From Tsuneonella troitsensis (GTDB taxonomy: Bacteria; Pseudomonadota; Alphaproteobacteria; Sphingomonadales; Sphingomonadaceae), in NCBI RefSeq assembly GCF_001441535.1, contig NZ_LMAU01000007.1, forward strand, positions 1 through 64,000: a stretch of DNA of 64,000 nucleotides, written 5' to 3'. The translations under genes and the position numbers were made by a program. Numbering within the stretch: position 1 is the stretch's first letter; the number at the start of each line of letters is the position of its first letter. Positions 37,126 through 45,668 of this stretch are shown piece by piece. The notes under the pieces are model-generated. The model made no database searches. It was not told the origin of the DNA and saw nothing but the letters and a program-made list of their open reading frames with translations.

Positions 37126-37782
37126 TCAGTCCTTCCAGCCCCAGAACAGGCGGCAGGGCAGCACGTTCAGCGCTTCGAACCCGCTGTCGATGCGGGCGAA
37201 GTGTTTGGCCATGAAATCGCGCGCCGCGGCGCTGAACTGATAGACCAAGAACGCACCGCCCGGCCGCAGGACGCGGTGGGTCGCGGCGGCGATCTCGGGC
37301 CCGACCCCGTCCGGCAGGGTCGAGAACGGCAGGCCGGACAGCACGTAGTCGGCATGGTCGAAGCCATGCGCGCGGACAATCTCTTCGACGTCGGCGGCGC
37401 TGCCGAGCACGGCATGGAAGCGCCCGTCGGGGATCGTCTTCTTCAGGTAGTCGATATAGAGCGGATTGGTGTCGATCACGATCAGCGTGCCGTCGCGCCG
37501 CAGCCGCTCGAGCACCGGGCGGCAGAAGGTGCCGACGCCCGGTCCATACTCGACGAATAGCTGGCATTCGTCCCATTTCACCGGCGCCAGCATCTTTTCG
37601 ATGGTGAACCGTGAGGAAGGAATGATCGAGCCGACCATCCGCGGATGTTCGACGAAGCCGCGGAAGAAAACTCCCCACTGGCCGAAAAGGCGGGCCACGC
37701 GGCCGCCGAAAGTCTCACCGCGCTGGATCGCGAATTCACTGGGATTGGTCAAGCAATGCGCCCCGTCCGGCACCCCGTCCAT
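37126..37782 (-). CDS. Class I SAM methyltransferase, phospholipid N-methyltransferase-like
   Basis: A 218-residue SAM-dependent methyltransferase. Motif I is LFVEYGPGVGTF and the acidic loop after it is LIVIDTNPLYIDYLKK. SGLPFSTLPD occupies the motif IV position, and RLFWGWKD closes the chain. A preceding VGSIIPSSRF stretch is characteristic of the PmtA/KsgA-like group that methylates phosphatidylethanolamine, so phosphatidylcholine synthesis is a reasonable inference. An rRNA target is the alternative. The start is not certain: the first dozen residues are unlike the family, so translation may begin later. Confidence 0.75.
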   Translation of the reverse strand: MDGVPDGAHCLTNPSEFAIQRGETFGGRVARLFGQWGVFFRGFVEHPRMVGSIIPSSRFTIEKMLAPVKWDECQLFVEYGPGVGTFCRPVLERLRRDGTLIVIDTNPLYIDYLKKTIPDGRFHAVLGSAADVEEIVRAHGFDHADYVLSGLPFSTLPDGVGPEIAAATHRVLRPGGAFLVYQFSAAARDFMAKHFARIDSGFEALNVLPCRLFWGWKD

Positions 37783-37862
37783 CAGGGCCGATTAAGGCGG
37801 CAGGAACTGGCAGCTTCCACTGGCGATTGCAAGCTTGGACCCGCGCAGCTAGCCAGCCGGGA

Positions 37863-39215
37863 ATGGATCACCCCGACCCCGTGACCGCGCCCGCGGAGGC
37901 GCCGCGCAAGCCCATCTCGCGGGAGCGGATGGTGCTGCTGTTCATGGTCATGCTGGTCACGGCGGCCGGCAACACCGCGATGCAATCGGTCATGCCGTCG
38001 ATCGGGACGGAGCTGGGCGTCGCAGACGTCTGGATCAGCCTTGCCTACACTTGGTCGGCGCTCTTGTGGGTCATCTGTGCACCGTTGTGGGCCCGCAGGT
38101 CCGATCGCCGCGGGCGAAAGGCGATGATGGCGCTTGGCCTGATCGGGTTCATTTCCAGCTTCGCGCTATGCGGACTGATGCTGTGGATGGGCCTCAACGG
38201 CATTCTCCCGGCGATTTGGACGCTGCTGCTGTTCGCCGCCTCGCGCAGCCTTTACGGCGGCTTCGGTTCCGCCGCGCCGCCCGCCGTTCAAGCCTATGTC
38301 GCAAGCCGCACGCCGCGCGCCGAGCGGACGCAGGCGATGGCGCTCATCGCATCGAGCTTCGGCCTCGGCACCGTCATCGGACCCGCGCTCGCGCCGCTGC
38401 TCGTGTTCCCCGGCACCGGCCTACCCGGCCCGTTCTTCGCGTTTGCGGTGGCCGGGGTGATCGTGCTGATCGCCCTGCGTGCCAGCTTGCCCGACGACGA
38501 TCCGCAGTTCGCCGCGCGCGGCGACGTGGTGACCGCGCCCTTCAGCGCCAACTCGAGCCCCAAGGCTGCCGAGCAGGACGATGGCGATAGCGTCGGCGGC
38601 GACATTCCCCACTTGTCATGGCGCGACCGGCGCCTGCGTCCCTGGCTGGTGGCCGGACTGGTCGGCGGGCACGCACAGGCCGCTTTCCTCGGCCTTGCCG
38701 GGTTCTTCATCCTCGACCGGCTGGGGCTGAGAGCCGACCCCGGCGCCGGGACCGGACCGATCGGGCTCGTGCTGATGTGCGGTGCGATTGCGACCCTGCT
38801 GTCCCAATGGGGCTTGATCCCGATGCTCAAGCTGGGACCGAAATCGTCGACCCTGTGGGGCATGGCGATGGCGCTTGTGGGGATCGCGGTGTTCGCGGTG
38901 TCGACAACGCTCAACGTCATGGCGCTGGGCATGGCGATCGCGTCGATGGGCTTCGGGCTCTACCGCCCCGGCTTCACCGCCGGCGCATCGCTAGCCGTTT
39001 CGCGCATCGAGCAGGGGCAGGTCGGCGGCATCGTCGCGTCGCTCAACGGAGCGGCCTACATCGTCGCGCCGGCACTGGGCGTCTGGCTATATGGGCATCA
39101 CGAGACGATCGGTTTCGTCACGATCTGCACCCTGTGCGCCGCCGTGTTCGTATATGGTTGGCGCAAGCTCGACAGCGACGTCGTGCTCGAGGCTCAGTCA
39201 CCGCGCGAAGGCTAG
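37863..39215 (+). CDS. MFS transporter
   Basis: Inner-membrane major facilitator of 450 residues with about twelve helices. The A-loop motif appears as LWARRSDRRGRKAMMALG after helix 2 (near residues 78-95). The central cytoplasmic loop (about 210-245) is acidic and variable. The second half includes GLYRPGFTAGASLAVSRIEQGQVGG. The substrate is unknown and an export role is plausible. Its stop codon shares CTAG with the convergent ArsC-like gene. Confidence 0.88.
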   Translation: MDHPDPVTAPAEAPRKPISRERMVLLFMVMLVTAAGNTAMQSVMPSIGTELGVADVWISLAYTWSALLWVICAPLWARRSDRRGRKAMMALGLIGFISSFALCGLMLWMGLNGILPAIWTLLLFAASRSLYGGFGSAAPPAVQAYVASRTPRAERTQAMALIASSFGLGTVIGPALAPLLVFPGTGLPGPFFAFAVAGVIVLIALRASLPDDDPQFAARGDVVTAPFSANSSPKAAEQDDGDSVGGDIPHLSWRDRRLRPWLVAGLVGGHAQAAFLGLAGFFILDRLGLRADPGAGTGPIGLVLMCGAIATLLSQWGLIPMLKLGPKSSTLWGMAMALVGIAVFAVSTTLNVMALGMAIASMGFGLYRPGFTAGASLAVSRIEQGQVGGIVASLNGAAYIVAPALGVWLYGHHETIGFVTICTLCAAVFVYGWRKLDSDVVLEAQSPREG

Positions 39216-39556
39216 AGGATTTCCTCGACGCGCTCGGGCGGACGGCACAGCCGCACGCCCTTCTCGGTTTCGACCAGCGGGCGCTCGATGAGCCGTGGCT
39301 CGACCATCATCGCGTCCAGAACCGTCTCGTCGTCGGCGGTGGTCAGTCCGCGCTCCTCGGCATCCGTCTTGAAGGTGCGGACGCCTTCGGCCGCTCGCAT
39401 CCCGGCGTCGCGATAGAGCTGGGCGAGCTTGGACCGGGACGGGGGAGTCTTCAGATATTCCACAACCGTGAGGTCGATATCCTGCCGTCCTTGGAGGATC
39501 GCCAGTGTCGAGCGCGATTTTCCGCACTCGGGATTGTGCCAGATCGTTGCTTTCAT
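39212..39556 (-). CDS. ArsC-like thioredoxin-fold reductase (arsenate reductase family)
   Basis: A 114-residue thioredoxin-fold protein. The redox Cys is in the N-terminal IWHNPECGKSR (Cys near residue 11), and the C-terminal LIERPLVETEKGVRLCRPPERV carries the conserved RPLV arginine. These match the ArsC/YfgD family of glutaredoxin-dependent arsenate reductases. No arsR, acr3 or arsB gene is nearby, so arsenate resistance is not assured, and a housekeeping YfgD role is possible. I chose ATG 39556. It overlaps the MFS stop in CTAG (39212-39215). Confidence 0.85.
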   Translation of the reverse strand: MKATIWHNPECGKSRSTLAILQGRQDIDLTVVEYLKTPPSRSKLAQLYRDAGMRAAEGVRTFKTDAEERGLTTADDETVLDAMMVEPRLIERPLVETEKGVRLCRPPERVEEIL

Positions 39557-39628
39557 CGCGCACTCCTCGCTCCACTGGCGAGTTAGTGTGAGAGGGCTTC
39601 GGCGCAAGGCGCATAATCCAGTTGTAAG

Positions 39629-39674
39629 TGAGAATTATTCGCAATAGAGCGTCGGTAAGCGATAACGATTCTCA
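39629..39674 (+). promoter_or_regulatory. Two Fur-box-like sites before siderophore receptor
   Basis: TGAGAATTATTCGCA (39629-39643) on the plus strand and TGAGAATCGTTATCG (39674-39660) on the minus strand are facing copies of an iron-regulator-type motif. They resemble the GATAATGATAATCATTATC Fur consensus at the GAGAAT/ATTATC parts. The second lies 12 bases before the receptor ATG, a good place for repression under iron-replete conditions. Confidence 0.55.
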
Positions 39675-39686
39675 ACAAAGGTTCTC

Positions 39687-41774
39687 ATGAGGCTCTTCCC
39701 CAATACCGTGATTCTCGCGAGCGTTGCGCTCGGCGCCCTGGCAGCGCCGCTGGCTGCTGCCGAAGCCGATGCCCCGGGGGATTATCTCCCCGACGACATT
39801 CTCGTCATCGGCAAGCGCGACGGATACGCGACCACCGACGGTTCGACCGGCACCAAGACCCAAACCCCGCTGATCGACGTGCCCCAGACCGTTACTGTGC
39901 TTACGGAAGAGCAACTCGACGACCAGGCCACGACACAACTCGTCGACGCGCTGCGCTACGTTCCGGGCGTCACGCTCGATACCGGCGAAGGGCACCGCGA
40001 CCAGGTGTTCATCCGAGGTCAGTTGACCACCGCCGATTTCTATCTCGACGGGCTGCGCGACGATGCCGAGTACTATCGTCCGCTCTACAACGTCGCGCGG
40101 GTCGAGGTGCTGAAGGGCGCGAACGCGATGATCTTCGGCCGCGGCGGCGGCGGCGGGGTGATCAACCGGGTGAGCAAGACCTCCAACCTGACCGACCCCG
40201 CGCTGGGGCTCGAAGGCGGCGTGGACAGCTTCGGCGCCTTCTCGCTCTCGGCCGACGTCAACCAACCGCTGGCCGATGGCGTGGCCGCACGGATCAACGC
40301 GGCTTACGAGGAATTCGGCAACGCCCGTGACTTCTACGAAGGCCGCTTCATCGGCGTGTCGCCGACAATTTCCGCCGCTTTGGGAGAGCGGACGCGCGTC
40401 TCGGCGTTCTACACCTACGACGACGACAGCCGGGTCACCGACCGCGGATTGCCGTCGCTCGACGGCGGACCCTTGCGCGGCTACGATCGCACGTTCTTCG
40501 GCGATCCCGTCCTCAATCGGTCGGACAGCGTCGCCCACATCGCGCGCCTTCGCCTAGATCACGCGTTCTCCGACAGCCTCAGCGTGAACGTGATCGGACA
40601 ATTTGCCGACCACAACAAGTTCTACGGCAACGTCGTTCCGGCGAGCGCCACCGCGACCACCGCCACGCTCAACGGCTACACCAGTGGGACCGACCGGCAG
40701 AACCGGATCGTACAGGGCAACCTCGTCTGGACTGCCGCATTCGGCGCGGTGAAAAGCACGCTGCTCGCAGGGGTCGAGGCCAGCCGACAGGATACCGTCG
40801 CGGAACGCTACAACATCGCGTTCGCCAACGGTGCGACCAGCGTGACCGTGCCGCTCGCCCGCGTGCTCACCATCCCGGCGGCGCGCCAGACCACGATCCA
40901 GCGCGCCTCGATCTCGCGCCTCGACACGGTGTCGGGCTACATCCAGCAACAGCTCGATTTCGGACCGGTGCAACTGGTTACCGGGGTTCGCTACGACGAG
41001 TTCGACCTGGCTACGGTCAACACGGTGAATGGCTTCGCCGCCGACCGGATCGACCGCAAGTGGAGCCCGCGCGCCGGCATCGTCCTGAAACCCACCGAAG
41101 CGGTTTCGGTATTCGCGGGATACGCCACCAGCTTCCTGCCGCAATCGGGCGACCAGTTCTCCGTCCTCGACGCGACGACCGCCAGCCTCGCGCCGGAGAA
41201 GTTCGAGAACCTCGAGGCGGGTGTGAAGTGGGCGCTGACCCCGACGCTGTTCGCGACCGCAGCGGTCTTCCGCCTCGACCGGTCGAACACCCGCGCGGTC
41301 GATCCGGCGAATCCCGCGCTCACGGTGCTGACCGGCAAGAGCCGCGTCGAGGGGTTCGAGGCCAGCCTCGTAGGACGGATCCTGCCCGACCTGCAGGCGA
41401 GCCTTGGCTATACCTTCCTCGACGGCGAGCTGCTGACGACGAGCACCGCCGGTCCGGCCGGTCGCCGCCAGGCACAGCTACCGCGCCACCAGGCGAGTGC
41501 GTGGGCGCGTTACGACCTGTCCGACCGGTTCGGACTGGGCTTGGGGGCGGTGTATCAAGGCGAGCAGTTCGCATCGGTGAGCAACGCGGTCACCCTGCCC
41601 GACTGGGTGCGAGTCGATGCCGCGGCCTTCTTCGATCTGAGCGATCGCTTCGCGCTGCAACTCAACGTCGAAAACCTGCTCGACGCGACCTATTATTCCA
41701 GCGCGCACGGCGACAACAACATCCAGCCGGGCGATCCGATCAGCGTTCGCCTTGGAGTGAAGGTAAAGCTCTAG
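39687..41774 (+). CDS. TonB-dependent siderophore receptor
   Basis: Outer-membrane receptor of 695 residues, FhuA/Fiu type. It has a signal peptide (cut after PLAAAEA). DDILVIGKRDGY serves as the TonB-box region. The plug includes LIDVPQTVTVLTEEQLDDQ, YVPGVTLDTGEGHRDQVFIRG, FYLDGLRDDAEYYRP and KGANAMIFGRGGGGGVINRVSK, which are the hallmarks of ferric-siderophore receptors. The barrel ends SVRLGVKVKL. AGGTT precedes the ATG, and Fur-like boxes flank the promoter. The siderophore is unknown, and no siderophore biosynthesis or iron ABC transporter genes are in the window. Confidence 0.93.
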   Translation: MRLFPNTVILASVALGALAAPLAAAEADAPGDYLPDDILVIGKRDGYATTDGSTGTKTQTPLIDVPQTVTVLTEEQLDDQATTQLVDALRYVPGVTLDTGEGHRDQVFIRGQLTTADFYLDGLRDDAEYYRPLYNVARVEVLKGANAMIFGRGGGGGVINRVSKTSNLTDPALGLEGGVDSFGAFSLSADVNQPLADGVAARINAAYEEFGNARDFYEGRFIGVSPTISAALGERTRVSAFYTYDDDSRVTDRGLPSLDGGPLRGYDRTFFGDPVLNRSDSVAHIARLRLDHAFSDSLSVNVIGQFADHNKFYGNVVPASATATTATLNGYTSGTDRQNRIVQGNLVWTAAFGAVKSTLLAGVEASRQDTVAERYNIAFANGATSVTVPLARVLTIPAARQTTIQRASISRLDTVSGYIQQQLDFGPVQLVTGVRYDEFDLATVNTVNGFAADRIDRKWSPRAGIVLKPTEAVSVFAGYATSFLPQSGDQFSVLDATTASLAPEKFENLEAGVKWALTPTLFATAAVFRLDRSNTRAVDPANPALTVLTGKSRVEGFEASLVGRILPDLQASLGYTFLDGELLTTSTAGPAGRRQAQLPRHQASAWARYDLSDRFGLGLGAVYQGEQFASVSNAVTLPDWVRVDAAAFFDLSDRFALQLNVENLLDATYYSSAHGDNNIQPGDPISVRLGVKVKL

Positions 41775-41778
41775 GAAG

Positions 41779-42318
41779 TCAGTCGCCGCGATCCATCGCC
41801 GGGATGGCCCGCGCCGCATCGTCGGCGCTGATCCCCGGCGCCGGCGCGGCACTGATCGTTTCGGTGCGCCGGGCCACTCTGCCGGCGCGTTCGATAGCGC
41901 GTACGAGGCGCGGATAGACTCCGCAGCGGCACAGGTTCGGTACCGCCGCCTTGATCTGGTCCGGCGTGGGGTTGGCGTTTCGCGCCAGCAAGGCCGCGGC
42001 GGCGAGGGCGATGCCAGGGGTGCAAAACCCGCACTGGATCGCCTGTTCGGCCACCAGCGCCTGTTGCACCGGATGGCTCCGATCCCGGCTGAGCCCCTCG
42101 ATAGTGGTGACGTACCGCCCCTCGGCCTCGGCGATCGTGACGAGGCAGCTACGCAGCGCCTCGCCATCCACGATCACCGTGCAAGCTTGACAATCTCCAG
42201 TTCCGCAGCCGTACTTGGTGCCGGTCAGGTTCGCGGCCTCGCGCAGCGCGTGGAGTAGCGGCGTGTCGGGATCGATGTCGAACCGAACGGGCCGCCCGTT
42301 GACGGTGAGCGCGGTCAT
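41779..42318 (-). CDS. Two-[2Fe-2S] small subunit of a molybdenum hydroxylase (orphan)
   Basis: Electron-transfer subunit of the xanthine dehydrogenase / isoquinoline 1-oxidoreductase (IorA/CoxS) family, 179 residues. The plant-type cluster is GTKYGCGTGDCQACTVIVDG with a further CLVTI Cys, and the second cluster AIQCGFCTPG with NLCRCGVYPRL. The first 150 residues are the standard domain. The remaining roughly 30 form an extra polar tail. No gene for the molybdopterin large subunit or a maturation factor is in the window. It is convergent with the siderophore receptor and divergent from cheA. It may serve a distant partner. Confidence 0.88.
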   Translation of the reverse strand: MTALTVNGRPVRFDIDPDTPLLHALREAANLTGTKYGCGTGDCQACTVIVDGEALRSCLVTIAEAEGRYVTTIEGLSRDRSHPVQQALVAEQAIQCGFCTPGIALAAAALLARNANPTPDQIKAAVPNLCRCGVYPRLVRAIERAGRVARRTETISAAPAPGISADDAARAIPAMDRGD

Positions 42319-42452
42319 CGTGCGAGGTGTCTCGGATTCATCCCGCCCCTATGCCGCATCGTTTCGCCTGCGACAAACCTCCCGCGGAGCATACCCAGCG
42401 TTAACCATCAGCGGGGCATATCGGCGCACGAGGGGCAATCCGGGGCGTATTG

Positions 42453-44795
42453 ATGGACGATCTGCTGGCCGAATTCCTGGCCGAGACGCGCGAGATGATG
42501 GAGGCGATCGGCGGCGAGCTGGTGGCCTGGGAAGCCGATCCGTCGGACGGCGCGCGCCTCGATGCGATCTTCCGCTTCGTCCACACGGTCAAGGGCAACT
42601 GCGGCTTCTTCGACTTTCCCCGGCTGGAGGCGCTGAGCCACGCGGCTGAGGATGCGCTGGCCGAAGTGCGCGCCGGACGCCGAGCGCCCAGCCCGCGTAT
42701 GGTGACAGCCGTGCTGGCGATCGTGGATCGGATCGGCGTGATGGTCGATGCGATCGAGGCGGGCAGCGAACTGCCCGATCGCGGGGACGACGTGCTGATC
42801 GCCGCGCTCGAGAACGACGGCGGAGACGCGGGTTACGCGGTCGCGGCCGAAGCGGGCGCGGCGCGCGGGACAGCGGCCGGCCCGCAGCGCACGATCCGTC
42901 TGCCGGTCGGGCTGCTCGACGACGTCATGGCCAGCGTCTCGGACCTCGTCCTTGCGCGCAACGACCTTGCCCGCCGGATCCGCGATGCCGGCAGCGACTA
43001 TGCCCTGCACGGTCCGTTCGAGCGGCTCAACGCGATCCTCGACCAGGTGCGCGAGGCCGTGACCCGGATGCGGATGCAGCGGATCGAGCATCTCTACGCC
43101 GCCCTTCCGCGGCTCGTTCGCGATCTGGCCGCCGAACTCGGCAAGCAGGTGATGATCGACCTGGAGGGCGGCGAGGTCGAACTGGACCGCGAGATGATCG
43201 AGATGATCCGCGATCCGCTGACCCACATCATCCGCAACGCCATCGATCACGGCATCGAGACCCCGGCCCAGCGGATTGCGGCGGGCAAGCGCGAGATCGG
43301 CACGCTCGTGATCAGCGCCCGGCAGAGCGGCAACCGCATCGTCCTGACGGTGGCCGACGACGGACGCGGGATCGACGGAGACCGCCTCGTCGACAAGGCG
43401 ATAGAGGCGGGCATGCTGTCGAAAGGCGAAGGCGATGCCCTTGCGGCCCGCGAACGGCACGCACTCATTTTCGAACCGGGCCTATCCACCGCCGCATCGG
43501 TTACGTCCGTTTCGGGTCGCGGCGTCGGAATGGACGTGGTCCGCGCCAACATCGAGCGCGTCGGCGGAACGATCCAGGTCGACAGTGCACGGGGAGAAGG
43601 CACGCGCATCGCCCTCAGCCTGCCGCTCACGCTGAGCATCATTCCGTCGCTCACGGTTCTGGCGGGCGACCAGATGTTCGCGATGCCCCGCAGTTACGTG
43701 GAGGAAATCGTCCACGGCCGCGCAGGGCACATAGAGTTCGCCCGGGCGGGCGACGCCGTCCTCGTCACGGTGCGGGGCCGCCGCGTGCCCTGCATTTCGC
43801 TCGCGGCGATGCTCGGGATGCCGGGCGACTTCGTTCCGGAAGCCAATACGCTGGTGCTGGTCCGCCTGGCGGGCGGCGACCTGTTCGCGCTCGCCTGCGA
43901 CAAGATTCTCGATCACGAGGAACTGGTGATCAAGCCGCTGGCCCCTGCCGTGATGGCGACAGGGCTCTACGCGGGCAGCACGCTGCTCGACGACGGCAAT
44001 CCCGTCCTCATGCTCGACGTCGCGGGGCTCGCGCGCGCTGCTGGACTCGTCGGCGACGTCCAGGGGCGGGTGCGCGCGAGCGCCGAGGATGACGTCCGGG
44101 AGACCGAAAGGCGCGCCACGCCCGCGATGCTGTTCGTCGGCCTCGACGGCCGCCGCAAGGCGATCCGCCTTTCGCTGGTCCGCCGCCTCGAACGGGTCCC
44201 CTCGAGCGCGGTCGATCTCGACAGCGAGCGGCCGCGCGCGGTCATCGGCGACGCCATCTACGTGATCGCCGGAGCGCACGGATCCAGGGTGACCGAAGGA
44301 ACCGTGAACCTGCTCAGGCTCGGCGACGGGGCGAACGAGATCGCCTACCTGTTCGACCGGGTGATCGACACCGTCGACCTGCCCGACGAAGTCGTGCCGG
44401 CATCGCGACCCGGCGAGATCGAGGGGTCCGTACTGATCGACGGCACCCCGGTCGACCTGATCGATGCGCACTGGCTGTTCGCCGCCAATGCCTCTCCGGT
44501 CCAGGCAGCCGCGAGACTGGTCTGCCGCCTGCAATCCGGCGATGCCTGGGCCCAGTCGATTCTCGCGCCCCTGGTGGAAGCGGCGGGGTACCGGGTGGTG
44601 GACGAAGGATACGAAGGGGAAGCCGACCTTGCCATCGTCACCGAGGGAGCCCGTGCCTCGGGCAACGCCACCGCGCTGATCACCCTGAGTGCCGATCCCG
44701 ATGCGGGTTCCGCCAGTAAGGATCGCCTCTACCGTTACGACCGGTCGGGCCTTCTGGCGCGCCTCGCGACCCTGCGCGCGGAGAAGGCGGCATGA
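42453..44795 (+). CDS. cheA: Chemotaxis histidine kinase CheA (with degenerate receiver)
   Basis: Signal kinase that phosphorylates CheY and CheB. From ATG 42453 it is 780 residues. The HPt domain (about 1-110) carries phospho-His44 in RFVHTVKGNCGFF, and a short variable linker follows. The kinase core (about 145-390) has HIIRNAIDHGIE, VADDGRGID and SGRGVGMDVVR, and a CheW-like domain follows (about 395-530). Then come a second CheW-like stretch (about 550-685) and a receiver-like end (about 686-780). This end lacks the acidic pair, the phospho-Asp and the Lys, so it should not be phosphorylated. No P2 CheY-docking domain is evident. Confidence 0.93.
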   Translation: MDDLLAEFLAETREMMEAIGGELVAWEADPSDGARLDAIFRFVHTVKGNCGFFDFPRLEALSHAAEDALAEVRAGRRAPSPRMVTAVLAIVDRIGVMVDAIEAGSELPDRGDDVLIAALENDGGDAGYAVAAEAGAARGTAAGPQRTIRLPVGLLDDVMASVSDLVLARNDLARRIRDAGSDYALHGPFERLNAILDQVREAVTRMRMQRIEHLYAALPRLVRDLAAELGKQVMIDLEGGEVELDREMIEMIRDPLTHIIRNAIDHGIETPAQRIAAGKREIGTLVISARQSGNRIVLTVADDGRGIDGDRLVDKAIEAGMLSKGEGDALAARERHALIFEPGLSTAASVTSVSGRGVGMDVVRANIERVGGTIQVDSARGEGTRIALSLPLTLSIIPSLTVLAGDQMFAMPRSYVEEIVHGRAGHIEFARAGDAVLVTVRGRRVPCISLAAMLGMPGDFVPEANTLVLVRLAGGDLFALACDKILDHEELVIKPLAPAVMATGLYAGSTLLDDGNPVLMLDVAGLARAAGLVGDVQGRVRASAEDDVRETERRATPAMLFVGLDGRRKAIRLSLVRRLERVPSSAVDLDSERPRAVIGDAIYVIAGAHGSRVTEGTVNLLRLGDGANEIAYLFDRVIDTVDLPDEVVPASRPGEIEGSVLIDGTPVDLIDAHWLFAANASPVQAAARLVCRLQSGDAWAQSILAPLVEAAGYRVVDEGYEGEADLAIVTEGARASGNATALITLSADPDAGSASKDRLYRYDRSGLLARLATLRAEKAA

Positions 44796-45229
44796 GCGAA
44801 CTCGTCTTGGTATTCACGCTCAACGGACGTCGCGCCGCGCTGCCTACCGATTTCGTACATTCGGTCGTCGAACTCGACGGGGTTACGCCCATCCCGCACG
44901 CCCCGCGTTTCGTTATGGGCCTGAGCGCGCTGCGTTCGCACAGCCTGACCGTGATCGATGCCGCCGCTGCGCTCGGAATCGTGTCCCGGCCTGTCGAGGT
45001 AGAGGGTGCGCGCGCAGCGATCGTCGAGCTGGCGGGCCACCGCTATGCACTGATCGTCGATGCGATCGACGACGTGGCAGCGACCATCTCGGACCCGGTC
45101 GCCGTCCCGGGGGACATCGGCGCCGGATGGCAACGGGCCAGCGTTGGCCTGGTCGAGACGGATCGCGGGCCGGCGCTGCTGCTTTCGCTCGAGGCGTTGC
45201 TGGCCGGGCCAGAGCCGCTGGCCGCTTAA
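44792..45229 (+). CDS. cheW: Chemotaxis adaptor CheW
   Basis: Adaptor that couples CheA to chemoreceptors. It is 145 residues, one CheW SH3-like domain. It overlaps the cheA stop by four bases (ATGA). Family segments are the N-terminal LVFTLNGRRAALPTDFVHSVVEL, the turn GLSALRSHSLTVIDAAAALG and RYALIVDAIDDVA. In canonical CheW the motif is 'GxxxLRG...PVIDL', here changed to LRSHSLTVIDA, so it is a divergent member. Confidence 0.92.
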   Translation: MSELVLVFTLNGRRAALPTDFVHSVVELDGVTPIPHAPRFVMGLSALRSHSLTVIDAAAALGIVSRPVEVEGARAAIVELAGHRYALIVDAIDDVAATISDPVAVPGDIGAGWQRASVGLVETDRGPALLLSLEALLAGPEPLAA

Positions 45230-45295
45230 CGGGATGCTTACACCTCGCAGCCTAGGCTCGGACCCAAGAACCGAACATAACGGATCGCGAAGCTC

Positions 45296-45661
45296 ATGAA
45301 ACACTGCCTCATCGTCGACGATTCTCGCGTGATCCGCAAAGTATCGCGGCACATCCTGGAGTCGCTCGGCTTCACGGTAGACGAGGCGGAGAACGGGCGC
45401 GAAGGGCTGGAACGATGCACCCAGTCGATGCCGGACGTCGTCCTGCTCGACTGGAACATGCCGGTGATGAGCGGGATCGAATTCATCGTCCAGCTCCGCA
45501 GGCGTGAAGGTGGCGACAAGCCCAAGGTCGTCTTCTGCACGACCGAGAACGACGTGGCGCACATTCGCGAGGCGATCAGCGCCGGAGCCGACGAGTACGT
45601 GATGAAGCCCTTCGATCACGAGACTCTGCAGATAAAACTCCAGCTCGTCGGCTTCGGCTGA
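45296..45661 (+). CDS. cheY: Response regulator CheY-like
   Basis: Single-domain receiver of 121 residues. All signature residues are present: Asp8/Asp9 in CLIVDDSRVIR, phospho-Asp52 in VVLLDWNMPVMSG, the conserved Thr in VVFCTTENDV, and the Lys in EYVMKPFDHE. It is 66 bases after cheW and seven bases before cheB. With no flagellar genes in the window its output may be pili, exopolysaccharide or cyclic-di-GMP, and the target is not known. Confidence 0.95.
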   Translation: MKHCLIVDDSRVIRKVSRHILESLGFTVDEAENGREGLERCTQSMPDVVLLDWNMPVMSGIEFIVQLRRREGGDKPKVVFCTTENDVAHIREAISAGADEYVMKPFDHETLQIKLQLVGFG

Positions 45662-45668
45662 CGGTCGC

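Noticed and set aside
41474-42167. 229-residue minus-strand frame near the [2Fe-2S] gene
   Set aside because: Overlaps both the siderophore receptor and the true [2Fe-2S] gene in another frame, with no domain.
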